NCBI GenBank assembly: GCA_005772855.1
Contig: SXIK01000076.1
Coordinates: 1-34,106 of the forward strand
Source: Planctomycetia bacterium
GTDB taxonomy: Bacteria > Planctomycetota > UBA8108 > SXIK01
Length of the DNA: 34,106 nucleotides
Reading direction: 5' to 3'
How positions within the stretch are numbered: the first letter of the stretch is position 1; each line of letters starts with the position of its first letter. Positions 1-6,681 of the stretch are shown in pieces. Under the pieces are notes generated by a model. The model was given only the letters and a program-made list of their open reading frames with translations, was not told the origin of the DNA and searched no databases. A program made the translations under genes and the position numbers.

Positions 1-844
1 AGTAGAACTTGAGCGCTCGACCGCCAGTCGTGGTCTCGGGGCTGCCAAACATCACCCCAATTTTCTCGCGGATCTGGTTGATGAAAACAAGGCACGTATT
101 GGACTTGTTGACGATGGCTGTAAGTTTGCGCAGGGCCTGCGACATGAGCCGCGCCTGCAAACCAACGTGCGAATCCCCCATTTCCCCTTCTAGCTCGGCC
201 CTTGGCACCAGCGCAGCAACCGAGTCGATGACCACGATGCTCATGGCGTTCGAGGAGATGAGCATCTCGGCGATCTCGAGAGCCTGCTCGCCCGAGTCCG
301 GCTGCGAAACGAGCAGCGTGTCGAGATTGACGCCTAGCCGTTTCGCGTAGCTGGGGTCGAGGGCATGCTCGGCATCGACGAAACCTGCATTTCCACCCGC
401 CTTTTGCGCATTGGCAATGAGGTGGAGCGTGAGAGTTGTCTTTCCGGAAGACTCCGGCCCGAAGATCTCGATGATGCGGCCACGGGGAACGCCGCCCACC
501 CCAAGCGCGTGATCCAGGCTCAGGAGGCCTGTCGGGATGACCTGGACATTGGCCTTGAAATCGGCTCCCAGGAACATGATCGCTCCCTGGCCGCACTTCT
601 TCTTGATTTGCCCAATCGCAAACTCAAGGGCCTGGGATTGCGCCTTCGCGGTCTTCGGGTCGACCAGACTCACGCTGGGCCGCTCCTTTGTGACAACCGG
701 GGGCCCGGCGTGGACTCGGTCCGACCCGGCACCAGCAAAGCCAAGCCCGCCAGGACGCTCGCCAGTCCGCTCGGCCGTGCCCACTTCCACTTCCTCCAAC
801 TCCACACGGGACGGGTTAGCCGCCTTGAATTTCATCTTTCCCAT
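1..844 (-). CDS. recA: RecA recombinase, 3' end beyond the window
   Basis: RecA forms filaments on single-stranded DNA, drives strand exchange and triggers LexA self-cleavage. About 281 N-terminal residues are visible. They include Walker [10 protein letters not shown], the Walker B strand [20 protein letters not shown], and the L2 region running through [21 protein letters not shown]. The ATG at 844 is preceded by GGAAG about ten bases upstream; a second in-frame ATG lies three codons on. The core that aligns with E. coli RecA (GQI...GAIM) begins near residue 78 instead of residue 16. The protein therefore has an extension of roughly 60 residues, rich in Glu, Gly and Pro, with no motif I recognise. 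It lies downstream of a lipoprotein gene on the same strand. The C-terminal part is off the window. Family assignment is certain; the exact start is less so. Confidence 0.96.
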   Translation of the reverse strand, partial: MGKMKFKAANPSRVELEEVEVGTAERTGERPGGLGFAGAGSDRVHAGPPVVTKERPSVSLVDPKTAKAQSQALEFAIGQIKKKCGQGAIMFLGADFKANVQVIPTGLLSLDHALGVGGVPRGRIIEIFGPESSGKTTLTLHLIANAQKAGGNAGFVDAEHALDPSYAKRLGVNLDTLLVSQPDSGEQALEIAEMLISSNAMSIVVIDSVAALVPRAELEGEMGDSHVGLQARLMSQALRKLTAIVNKSNTCLVFINQIREKIGVMFGSPETTTGGRALKFY

Positions 845-921
845 GACACCACCACTTCCTTTCTAAGTTTCACTGGACGCCCTGACAGGCGTCGTTTCCA
901 ACATTTTTCATTGCAATTCAC

Positions 922-1461
922 TCACCGGGTCAACGGAGTCCTGCCAGCACGGTCCACCGGTGCGTCCGCACCGCTCGGCGTGGGTGGAGGACTGGCGACG
1001 TCTTTGGCCTCTCCTTGAGTCTGCCTGGCACCCGCCCGGGTCGATGGCTTGAGCGAGTCTGGCTCGTCCACCACTGGGTCGTCCGCATCCGGGCCTGTCA
1101 ACGTCGACCTCCGACTCTCCGAGAAATGTGAAGCTTCACGTGCTTTTTCCTGCGCGTACTTCTCGGCGTAGACCTCGAAGGCACGATCGATTTCGTCTCG
1201 AGTTCGAGCCGGGTGATAGAAGAGCTGCCGTGCCTGCCCTGGAGCAATCTCTCGTTTTTTGGAAAAAATGAGCTCGCGCTTGTACTGGAGAGCCTCACGC
1301 TCGCTCAAGCGCCGCGAGGTGCCGCCGCAGCCAAGGAGGACTGTGCACGCGAGTCCGATGAGCACAATTCCCTTGAGGTAAAACCCTGGAAGAGGCTGCC
1401 CTGAACCGTGAAATCGGCCAAGGCCACCGAGCCGCGACTGAAGATACGAGAAGTTCTGCAC
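922..1461 (-). CDS. Putative lipoprotein of unknown function
   Basis: No family is recognised. The reading frame has a hydrophobic stretch (GIVLIGLACTVLLGC) ending in a lipobox-like LLGC, so the mature protein is probably a lipoprotein anchored at the periplasmic face of a membrane. After the Cys comes a charged, mostly helical segment (LSEREALQYKRELIFSKKREI, then a helix rich in E, K and A), followed by a Pro/Ser/Thr-rich low-complexity tail. As drawn, from the ATG at 1461, about 30 residues precede the signal peptide. A GTG at 1365, just before LIGLACTVLLGC, would give a more usual signal peptide, though its AGGGA lies unusually close. The gene runs in the same direction as recA and ends 77 bases before it, so the two could be co-transcribed. 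Confidence 0.6.
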   Translation of the reverse strand: MQNFSYLQSRLGGLGRFHGSGQPLPGFYLKGIVLIGLACTVLLGCGGTSRRLSEREALQYKRELIFSKKREIAPGQARQLFYHPARTRDEIDRAFEVYAEKYAQEKAREASHFSESRRSTLTGPDADDPVVDEPDSLKPSTRAGARQTQGEAKDVASPPPTPSGADAPVDRAGRTPLTR

Positions 1462-1629
1462 GAGGTAGGACCGGTTGAACTCTCGAAGGCCCGGAGGTCA
1501 ATGGAGGCTACGCCACCACAGATTTCGAACGCCAACGAAAGTAACGATGTCTGCAGGTTACGACAACAATCTCAAGACCGGCTGGAGGAGGATTGTAAGG
1601 AGCCCGGCAGGCGAATCAAGCGAAAAGAT

Positions 1630-1746
1630 ATACTCCTCGCGTGGGAGGGAAAGACCTCCCACGCACCGGCCGCCTGGCGGCGCCCTCTCTGGTGCCGATG
1701 GTGAGGGGGCGTTGGCGAGGCGTCCCAATCATGGCCGCGAGGAATA
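1630..1746 (+). repeat. Dispersed small repeat, copy A
   Basis: This is one of four related elements in the window (A here, B 5660-5768, C 3899-3966 reversed, D 32421-32507 reversed). It begins GATATACTCCTCGCG and ends CCGCGAGGAAT, imperfect inverted ends. Just inside the left end is a perfect hairpin, GTGGGAGG (1641-1648) with CCTCCCAC (1655-1662) and loop GAAAGA. The right half (GCCGATGGTGAGG through GTCCCAATCATGGCCGCGAGGA) aligns with copies B and D. No coding capacity is evident. It could be a miniature inverted-repeat element or a mobile structured RNA. The flanking bases 1462-1629 show nothing recognisable. Confidence 0.65.
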
Positions 1747-1810
1747 GAACAGGGGACGAAGTTTCACCCACGTCTGGGGACCGACCACCTTCAGCAAGAA
1801 GGCCGGCTGG

Positions 1811-2053
1811 ATGGAGAAGCCGCCAGTGAAGAAGCCGCCACGGGAGACAGTTCCAGCCGCAGCGCTCGAGGGACCGGACCCGAAAGCTTCTCGGTCTTCA
1901 GGATCTCCCTCGCTCACTTCGGGCTCCCAGGACGAGGAGGACAGTCCGTTCGTCAAAGGGAGAAAGCGCAACTGGGCACGGCTCATCAGAGAATCCTGGC
2001 TATCCGATCCGGAACCTCTGCCCAGCGCGTGCCACGAGCCCATGAATGCTTGA
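1811..2053 (+). pseudogene. Possible transposase C-terminal remnant
   Basis: A short open frame of 80 codons. Its last third, FVKGRKRNWARLIRESWLSDPE, resembles the segment just before the zinc-ribbon tail of a common transposase family, which I recall as (R)xWARLIxxxxxxDPxxCPxC. Here the expected CPxC is scrambled to PLPSAC and the frame stops soon after. Shifting frame by one base at the DPE codons would restore LCP. There is no sign of the catalytic part upstream, which is occupied by repeat copy A. I read it as a degenerate leftover of an insertion. The family assignment rests on memory of one motif and is tentative; it could also be a chance open frame. Confidence 0.35.
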
Positions 2054-2144
2054 CCCAAGTAACACAAAGGCTTATGGTTCTACTGAGTTTTCCCGTCGAC
2101 AGCGCGGTAAGGGTCTCTATCCGTCACCGTTAAGTAGAACGGGC

Positions 2145-3059
2145 ATGTCGAGCTCGATGAAAGCTTCACGTCTCGCGTCAGTCCTGGCCGTACTCGTCGC
2201 CGTTCCGGGAGCGGCTTCCAGCGAACCTACGGACGTCGAAGTGCTCCTCGACCTCCAGGCGGGCGGGTCCACCTCCGGTGCCGTGAGCGCGTGAGGCATC
2301 CGACTCGGCGGAGGCGGCGGCGGACGCAGGGCCGGCTTCCTCGCGCTGATCCTCCCCGACGGCCGCCTCGGCTTCGAGGTCGAGCGCCCGGCGGGCTCCA
2401 CGCTGAAAGCCTGGACGCTCCTGGCGCCGCTCGGACAGGACGGATTCGAGCGCGATGGGTACAGCGCCCTCGTGACCCAACCTCAAGTCGCCTACTCGCT
2501 CGACGAGCGCATCGCGCCAGGCGCCGCGGTGCCGTTGACCGAGAAGCGACTGGAGGCCTACATTGCCTACAGGAAGGAGTTTCACCTCGTCATGAAGGCG
2601 TACATGGTGGACATTACAGAGCTCTCAAAGAGGGTGGACGAAAAGTCGAACCAGCTGACGAAAGGTGTCGCCGCCGTGCATGGCGTGACCCAGGTCCTGG
2701 AAAAACAGGAGAACGCCCTCAGGGCGCTGCGCAAGAAACACGGCTTCGAGGAGAGGGAAGATGAGCGACTCTGGGAAGCCATTGAAGAAGTGGTTCGTGC
2801 GAAAGCCATGGAGAACCCCGTGCTCGAGCCGCAAGTCAAAGTGTTCCGCGAGATGCAGGTCAAGGGCGGCGAGGAGAAAAAATCAGCTGACGAGTTCTTC
2901 AAGAGCCTCGAGTCCGAAGAAAAGGAAACTCTGGCGAAGGCAAGGGAACGGTACGGAGCAGAGTGCGTGGACCTACTTTCGAAGCACGTCAAGGAGCTCC
3001 ACGCGCTCCAGATGGACGGCCTCCAGCAAATGACCGGGGCCTTCACGCCCGGGAAGTGA
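2145..3059 (+). pseudogene. Secreted helical protein gene interrupted by one in-frame TGA
   Basis: One continuous reading frame of 305 codons broken only by TGA at 2292-2294. The first part (ATG 2145, or ATG 2157) encodes a signal peptide, MKASRLASVLAVLVAVPGAASSEP, and the start of a mature domain. After the TGA the same frame continues for 255 codons with clear coding character: LALILPDGRLGFEVERPAG, then a long charged helical region (residues about 130-300) likely to form coiled coils. Without the upper part the gene would have to start at GTG 2472 with no signal peptide. The simplest reading is a CGA-to-TGA nonsense change or a sequence error. Selenocysteine seems unlikely because no redox motif and no good SECIS hairpin follow. 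No family is recognised. Confidence 0.5.
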
Positions 3060-3153
3060 CGCAAACGGTGGTGTCGAGAAGCCCTCCAGGTTTCCGGGCG
3101 CACTGGACCATCAAGCCGGGGCGCAACAACGCTCCCGTGCGGGGAGGCCCTCT

Positions 3154-3669
3154 GTGCCCGGGATCTTGAGAAATCCATCTCCCCCACCGTATCCTCCGGT
3201 CCTCTTGCGGCAGAGCATCCACGTCGTGTTGCTGGTGACTGCGGCCTTCCTGTCGGGCTGCGAGCCCGGGCGGGCTCCCTTGCCCACGGGGAACCTCGAC
3301 GCCGGCTCGAAGATCTTCGCCGACTACTGCGCCACCTGCCACAACCCGGCAGGCCTGGGAACGAAGGGCGGCGCGCCGCCCCTGGCAAAGTCACCGTGGG
3401 TGGCGGGGTCCGAGCAACGGCTGATTCGCATCGTGCTTCACGGAGTGCGCGGGCCTCTCAGCATTTCGGATACGACCTACAACCTTGAGATGCCGAGCTT
3501 TGGGGCCATGCTCGACGATTCCCGGATCTCTTCCGTGCTAACGTTCCTGCGCGCGACGTTCGGGGAAGGAGCTCCGGCGGTCTTTCCGAACACGGTCCGG
3601 GAGGTACGTCGGGCGACGTCAACCCGCACCGTCTACTGGACGGCCTCCGAACTTCTCGAGGTGCCGTGA
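3154..3669 (+). CDS. Monohaem c-type cytochrome, probable lipoprotein
   Basis: A small electron-carrier domain of the cytochrome c / cbb3-subunit-III type, expected on the outer face of the cytoplasmic membrane. The haem attachment motif CATCH is at residues 59-63 and the likely axial Met is M113 in EMPSFG. An N-terminal hydrophobic segment ends in LSGC (Cys36), a lipobox. The start is GTG 3154, supported by GGGAGG seven bases upstream; no ATG is suitably placed. The tail RRATSTRTVYWTASELLEV follows the haem domain. I recall such tails on cytochromes found beside secreted propeller or dehydrogenase proteins, and the stump of such a gene lies immediately downstream on the other strand. The partner and substrate are unknown. 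Confidence 0.85.
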   Translation: MPGILRNPSPPPYPPVLLRQSIHVVLLVTAAFLSGCEPGRAPLPTGNLDAGSKIFADYCATCHNPAGLGTKGGAPPLAKSPWVAGSEQRLIRIVLHGVRGPLSISDTTYNLEMPSFGAMLDDSRISSVLTFLRATFGEGAPAVFPNTVREVRRATSTRTVYWTASELLEVP

Positions 3670-3691
3670 AGGATCCACGGCCATGACACCT

Positions 3692-3907
3692 TTACTTCCG
3701 CTCGAGCCCAAGTTCGCTCCCCATCGCGACGACCTTGCCGTCCCGGAAGTGAACTTCGATGAACCTGGAGCCGCTCACCAGCTTTCCGTTGTCGTCCTTC
3801 AGGGTCGCGACCTGTTTTCGCGACTTCACATCGAAGACATCCGGCGTGTGGCACCACCCAAACCGGCCGTCGAGGCCAAAGCAGACGCAGCCATGACCGA
3901 GGCTCAC
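3692..3907 (-). pseudogene. 3' stump of a beta-propeller-like protein gene
   Basis: About 71 codons in good coding frame, reading LGHGCVCFGLDGRFGWCHTPDVFD, then KSRKQVATLKDDNG and FIEVHFRDGKVVAMGSELGLERK before a TAA stop. This is the pattern of the last blades of a repeat protein (G-W-x-HTPDV...V-A-x-L-x-D-x-x-G-x-x-V). I recall similar C-terminal ends in secreted propeller proteins. No acceptable start is seen; the nearest is a GTG at 3907. The frame upstream runs straight into repeat copy C, so the 5' portion seems to have been lost by deletion or by the event that placed the repeat there. It converges on the cytochrome gene, 22 bases from its end. The functional family is an inference. 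Confidence 0.5.
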
Positions 3908-3966
3908 CCACCATCGGCGCCGGAGGCAGCCGGCGCGGGGAGCTCTTCCTCCCCCGCGAGGAGACC
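3899..3966 (-). repeat. Dispersed small repeat, copy C (truncated)
   Basis: Read on the minus strand it begins CTCCTCGCGGGGGAGGAAGAG and contains GCCTCCGGCGCCGATGGT, an exact 18-base match to copy B. The stem CGCGGGG (3934-3940) pairs with CCCCGCG (3952-3958) and can extend inward with GAG/CTC. Similarity stops soon after GATGGT, where the propeller-gene stump begins, so the right half and its inverted end are missing or strongly diverged. Confidence 0.55.
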
Positions 3967-4019
3967 ACAGCTCTTATTTCGAATGACGCTGCCCTTCTGA
4001 CCGCTCAAAATGGTCGCCC

Positions 4020-5381
4020 ATGCCGCGCATCTTGCTTGTCAATCCGCCGATTCACGACTTCACGGCGCATGACTTCTGGCTGAAGCCGTTCGGTCTGCTG
4101 CGCGTCGCAGGCGAGCTCCGGGGACTCGCCGACATGGTACTCTTCGATGCGCTCGATCGCATGGACCCGCGGCATGGCCCCGTTGCCGGCCGGAACATCG
4201 ACGAGTTTGGCCGTGGTCGATTCCACAGCCAGGTCCTCTCCCGCCCGGCAGCGCTGGCGGGGGTGCCGCGCCACTACCATCGCTTTGGCGCCCCACGCGA
4301 GGCCTTCCAGTCCTTCTTGCAGAGTTCCGGCTCCTTCGATTTTGCGCTCGTCGCTACTGGTATGACCTACTGGTACCCGGGAGTGGCGGAGGTCGTCGCG
4401 GATCTGCGCCGGATCTCGCCTGGAACGCGGATCGCGCTCGGCGGCGTTTATGCCACGCTCTGCCCCTCGCACGCCCGGGGCCTTGGCGCCGATCTTGTTG
4501 TCCAGGGCCTCGACCTCTCTGTCCTCTGGAGCTTCCTGGGCCTCCAGGCCCGGGATCGCCGGCCGCAGAAGCCCCTGTGGGAGGCGTACTCACGGTTGAG
4601 GACGGGAATCCTCAAGCTCGCCGATGGCTGTCCCTTCCGATGCACGTATTGCTCGGTGCCGCAGGTTTATCCCGACTTCGTGGGCCAGCCCCTCGAGCGC
4701 TCCGTCGCCGAGCTTGCCTTCCTTCTTGACCGTGGCGCCCAAGATGTGGCCTTTTACGACGATGCGCTGCTTTACCGGATGGACCGGATCCTCTTGCCGT
4801 TTCTCCGGGCCGTCGCCGAGGGGGGGCTGCGCGTGCGCTTCCACACCCCGAACGCACTGAATGCGCGCTTCATCACCCCGGAAGTGGCCCACGCCATGGT
4901 CCATGGAGGATTTCGGACCTTCTACCTCGGGTTCGAGTCAAGCGGGGTCGATTGGCAGCGGAAGACCGGGGGCAAGGTCTACTCCCAGGAGCTCGAGCGT
5001 GCCGTCCGGAACCTCGACGCTGCCGGAGCGAATCTTGAGAACGTCACAGCGTATCTGATTCTGGGCCACCCCGAGGGGGACCTTCAGGGCGTGGAGGCGT
5101 CGATGCGGTTCGCCTCGAGCCTCGGCCTGCGGGTCCTGCTCTCCGAGTTTTCGCCGATCCCCGGGACTCCCGACGGTGAGCGCTGCCGGAAATGGGTGGA
5201 CCTCGATGAGCCGCTGAATCATTCAAAGACTGCATTTCCACTGGCTCTGCTCGGAAAGACGGAGGTCGATCGGCTCAAGACCATTGCAAGAACGCTCAAC
5301 GAGGGATTGCGCCGGGCGCCTGGGCAAGGCTCGAGCGTTGCTCCAGGTACCACAATGAGCTATACCGCACGCGGGCAGTGA
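4020..5381 (+). CDS. B12-binding-domain radical SAM protein
   Basis: A 453-residue radical SAM enzyme. The N-terminal 190 residues resemble a cobalamin-binding Rossmann domain, starting ILLVNPPIHDF, with FDFALVATGMTYWYPGVAEV and IALGGVYATLCPSHA. The 4Fe-4S motif CPFRCTYC has Cys204, Cys208 and Cys211, followed by the usual (beta-alpha) barrel elements (FYDDALLY, RFHTPNALNARFI, FYLGFESSG, TAYLILGHPEGD). This architecture is shared by methyltransferases and other B12-radical SAM enzymes, and the substrate cannot be inferred. ATG 4020 has no clear Shine-Dalgarno sequence. It stands alone: a hairpin-rich region follows and the remnant propeller gene precedes it on the other strand. Family confidence is high, function unknown. 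Confidence 0.9.
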   Translation: MPRILLVNPPIHDFTAHDFWLKPFGLLRVAGELRGLADMVLFDALDRMDPRHGPVAGRNIDEFGRGRFHSQVLSRPAALAGVPRHYHRFGAPREAFQSFLQSSGSFDFALVATGMTYWYPGVAEVVADLRRISPGTRIALGGVYATLCPSHARGLGADLVVQGLDLSVLWSFLGLQARDRRPQKPLWEAYSRLRTGILKLADGCPFRCTYCSVPQVYPDFVGQPLERSVAELAFLLDRGAQDVAFYDDALLYRMDRILLPFLRAVAEGGLRVRFHTPNALNARFITPEVAHAMVHGGFRTFYLGFESSGVDWQRKTGGKVYSQELERAVRNLDAAGANLENVTAYLILGHPEGDLQGVEASMRFASSLGLRVLLSEFSPIPGTPDGERCRKWVDLDEPLNHSKTAFPLALLGKTEVDRLKTIARTLNEGLRRAPGQGSSVAPGTTMSYTARGQ

Positions 5382-5391
5382 TGAGACATTT

Positions 5392-5583
5392 TGCAGCCTG
5401 CGAAAGGTTGCAGCTGCTCGCGCCAGAGGCGCCCGGCGCCCATCAGGCGCCGAGGAGGGGGTTTGCGGCGAGCTGGCGGAGCCGCAAACGGCTCGGAGGG
5501 AGCCGGCGCCAGCGAGAGCTGGCGGCTCCCGAGAGCCTGGCCCGGAGGCGCACGCGCAGCGTACGACCGGAGGGTCCGCCTCC
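5392..5583. other. Run of five hairpins, possible structured RNA or repeat cluster
   Basis: Five adjacent inverted repeats begin 10 bases after the radical SAM stop codon. H1 is TGCAGCC 5392-5398 with GGTTGCA 5406-5412 (one G-U pair). H2 is CGGCGCC 5434-5440 with GGCGCCG 5446-5452, loop CATCA. H3 is GTTTGCGGC 5461-5469 with GCCGCAAAC 5481-5489. H4 is GGGAGCC plus GCCAGC (5498-5504, 5508-5513) with GCTGGC plus GGCTCCC (5518-5530), loop GAGA and a 3-base bulge. H5 is GGAGGCG 5544-5550 with CGCCTCC 5577-5583. GAGCTGGCGG occurs both in the H3 loop and in H4. No U-tract follows, so this is not a plain intrinsic terminator. It could be a transcribed structured RNA, a REP-like cluster or a remnant. 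Confidence 0.5.
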
Positions 5584-5659
5584 CCCACCAGCAGAAACGA
5601 GCAGCAGACTTGAGATGGTCCTCCTCTGCCCATTCGGAATGTCTCACGTGGGGGCGCGC

Positions 5660-5768
5660 GAGGTATTTACTCCGCGCGGGGGCGGAAGACTCGCACCAGG
5701 CGCCTCCGGCGCCGATGGTAACGGAGCGCTGGCCAGGATGTCCACATCCCGGCCGCGAGAGTATATCA
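5660..5768 (+). repeat. Dispersed small repeat, copy B
   Basis: Inverted ends: left GGTATTTACTCCGCGC, right GCCGCGAGAGTATATC. The reverse complement of the right end (GATATACTCTCGCGGC) nearly equals the left end of copy A. The centre, GCCTCCGGCGCCGATGGTAACGG followed by GCGCTGGCCAGGATGTCC, aligns with copies A and D. The internal left hairpin seen in A, C and D is weak here. The element ends 50 bases before the thioredoxin lipoprotein start, so it may lie in that gene's leader. Confidence 0.6.
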
Positions 5769-5817
5769 TGGGGGCTTTCCGGATGCTAGCTTTGTCCCTC
5801 TTGAAGGAGTCGACTAC

Positions 5818-6345
5818 ATGTTCTCGGCGCTGACACCACTCCGCGCAGGAGTTCCGCGCGTACCCCGCATCCTGGCCGGGTCTCTCGGCCTTGTCCTGTC
5901 CCTGTTGGCAGCGGCGTGCGATCCCCCCCAGTCAGTTTCACAGACCGACCCGAAAGACCGACCCAAGGCGACCAGTGTTGCGCAGCCAACTGCCCCCCCT
6001 CAGGCGACGAAGCTGCCGGCAGGAGTCGTGGAGTTGACCGACGCCAATTTTGCTTCCGAGGTCCTCGAGTCGAAGACCCTCGTCCTGGGCGACTTCTGGG
6101 CTCCCTGGTGCGGGCCGTGTCGTATCCTGAATCCAACGATTCAAGAGCTCGCCCGTGAGTACTCTGGCCGGGTCAAGGTGTGCAAGCTCAATATCGACAC
6201 GAGCCCCAAGACCGCCCAGGGCTACCAAATAACGTCCATTCCACGTGTTTGGCTTTTTCGCGATGGCAAGCCGGTCAAGAAGATTGCAGGACTCAATCCG
6301 AAGGGAAACTACACCCGGATCCTGGACCATGAGCTCAAGTCCTGA
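5818..6345 (+). CDS. Thioredoxin-domain lipoprotein
   Basis: A membrane-anchored thiol-disulfide protein of 175 residues. The signal segment ends LLAAAC, so Cys34 is the likely lipidated residue. A Pro/Thr-rich linker (residues 35-66) leads to a classical thioredoxin fold with WCGPC (Cys98 and Cys101) and the cis-Pro loop TSIPRVWLFRDGK. The CGPC motif is that of reducing thioredoxins. Outside the cytoplasm it could reduce cytochrome c apoproteins or other exported thiols, but nothing nearby fixes the partner. ATG 5818 is well supported by AAGGAG eight bases upstream. It contrasts with the predicted selenocysteine thioredoxin-fold protein at 31519-32391. Confidence 0.92.
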   Translation: MFSALTPLRAGVPRVPRILAGSLGLVLSLLAAACDPPQSVSQTDPKDRPKATSVAQPTAPPQATKLPAGVVELTDANFASEVLESKTLVLGDFWAPWCGPCRILNPTIQELAREYSGRVKVCKLNIDTSPKTAQGYQITSIPRVWLFRDGKPVKKIAGLNPKGNYTRILDHELKS

Positions 6346-6681
6346 GAGCTCCCGTTGAGCCGGGTCCCTCACGTGGGGCGGCGGTTGGGCTTCACTGCGC
6401 GGACCTTGCTGTGAAAGGCCCCACCCGGGATAACCCCAGTGCTTTTCCTGCTGCCATGTCGGACCCCGCCGTGGTGCCTCCTGTGCCTGGTAGGCCGGCG
6501 ATGCCCTCGCAGCCGTGATTGTGCAACTTGCCCGGCAAGGCGTGAACAGCGCCTGAACTTCCCGTGGACCCGAATGGATGCTGACGTCGGTCCGGCCACG
6601 ATCCAGGGCAGCCCATCAAGGACATTCTGGGTAACAGCCCCCACTGGGCGCAGACTCCTGTCTCGGCTAAACTCTGTCGCC
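6346..6681. other. Intergenic region with no recognised feature
   Basis: 336 bases between the thioredoxin gene and the FGGY kinase. The kinase frame stays open upstream to 6439, but that part does not resemble the family and the GLDIGTSG motif expected near the N terminus starts just after ATG 6682. No tRNA, terminator with a U-tract, repeat copy or convincing promoter was seen. Confidence 0.6.

Noticed and set aside
9-866. Long plus-strand open frames over the first 1 kb
   Set aside because: They lie opposite recA, which has complete family motifs on the minus strand.
2292-2294. In-frame TGA as a second selenocysteine codon
   Set aside because: No redox motif surrounds it and no clear hairpin with a suitable loop lies 16-37 bases downstream. 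Kept as an interrupted gene.
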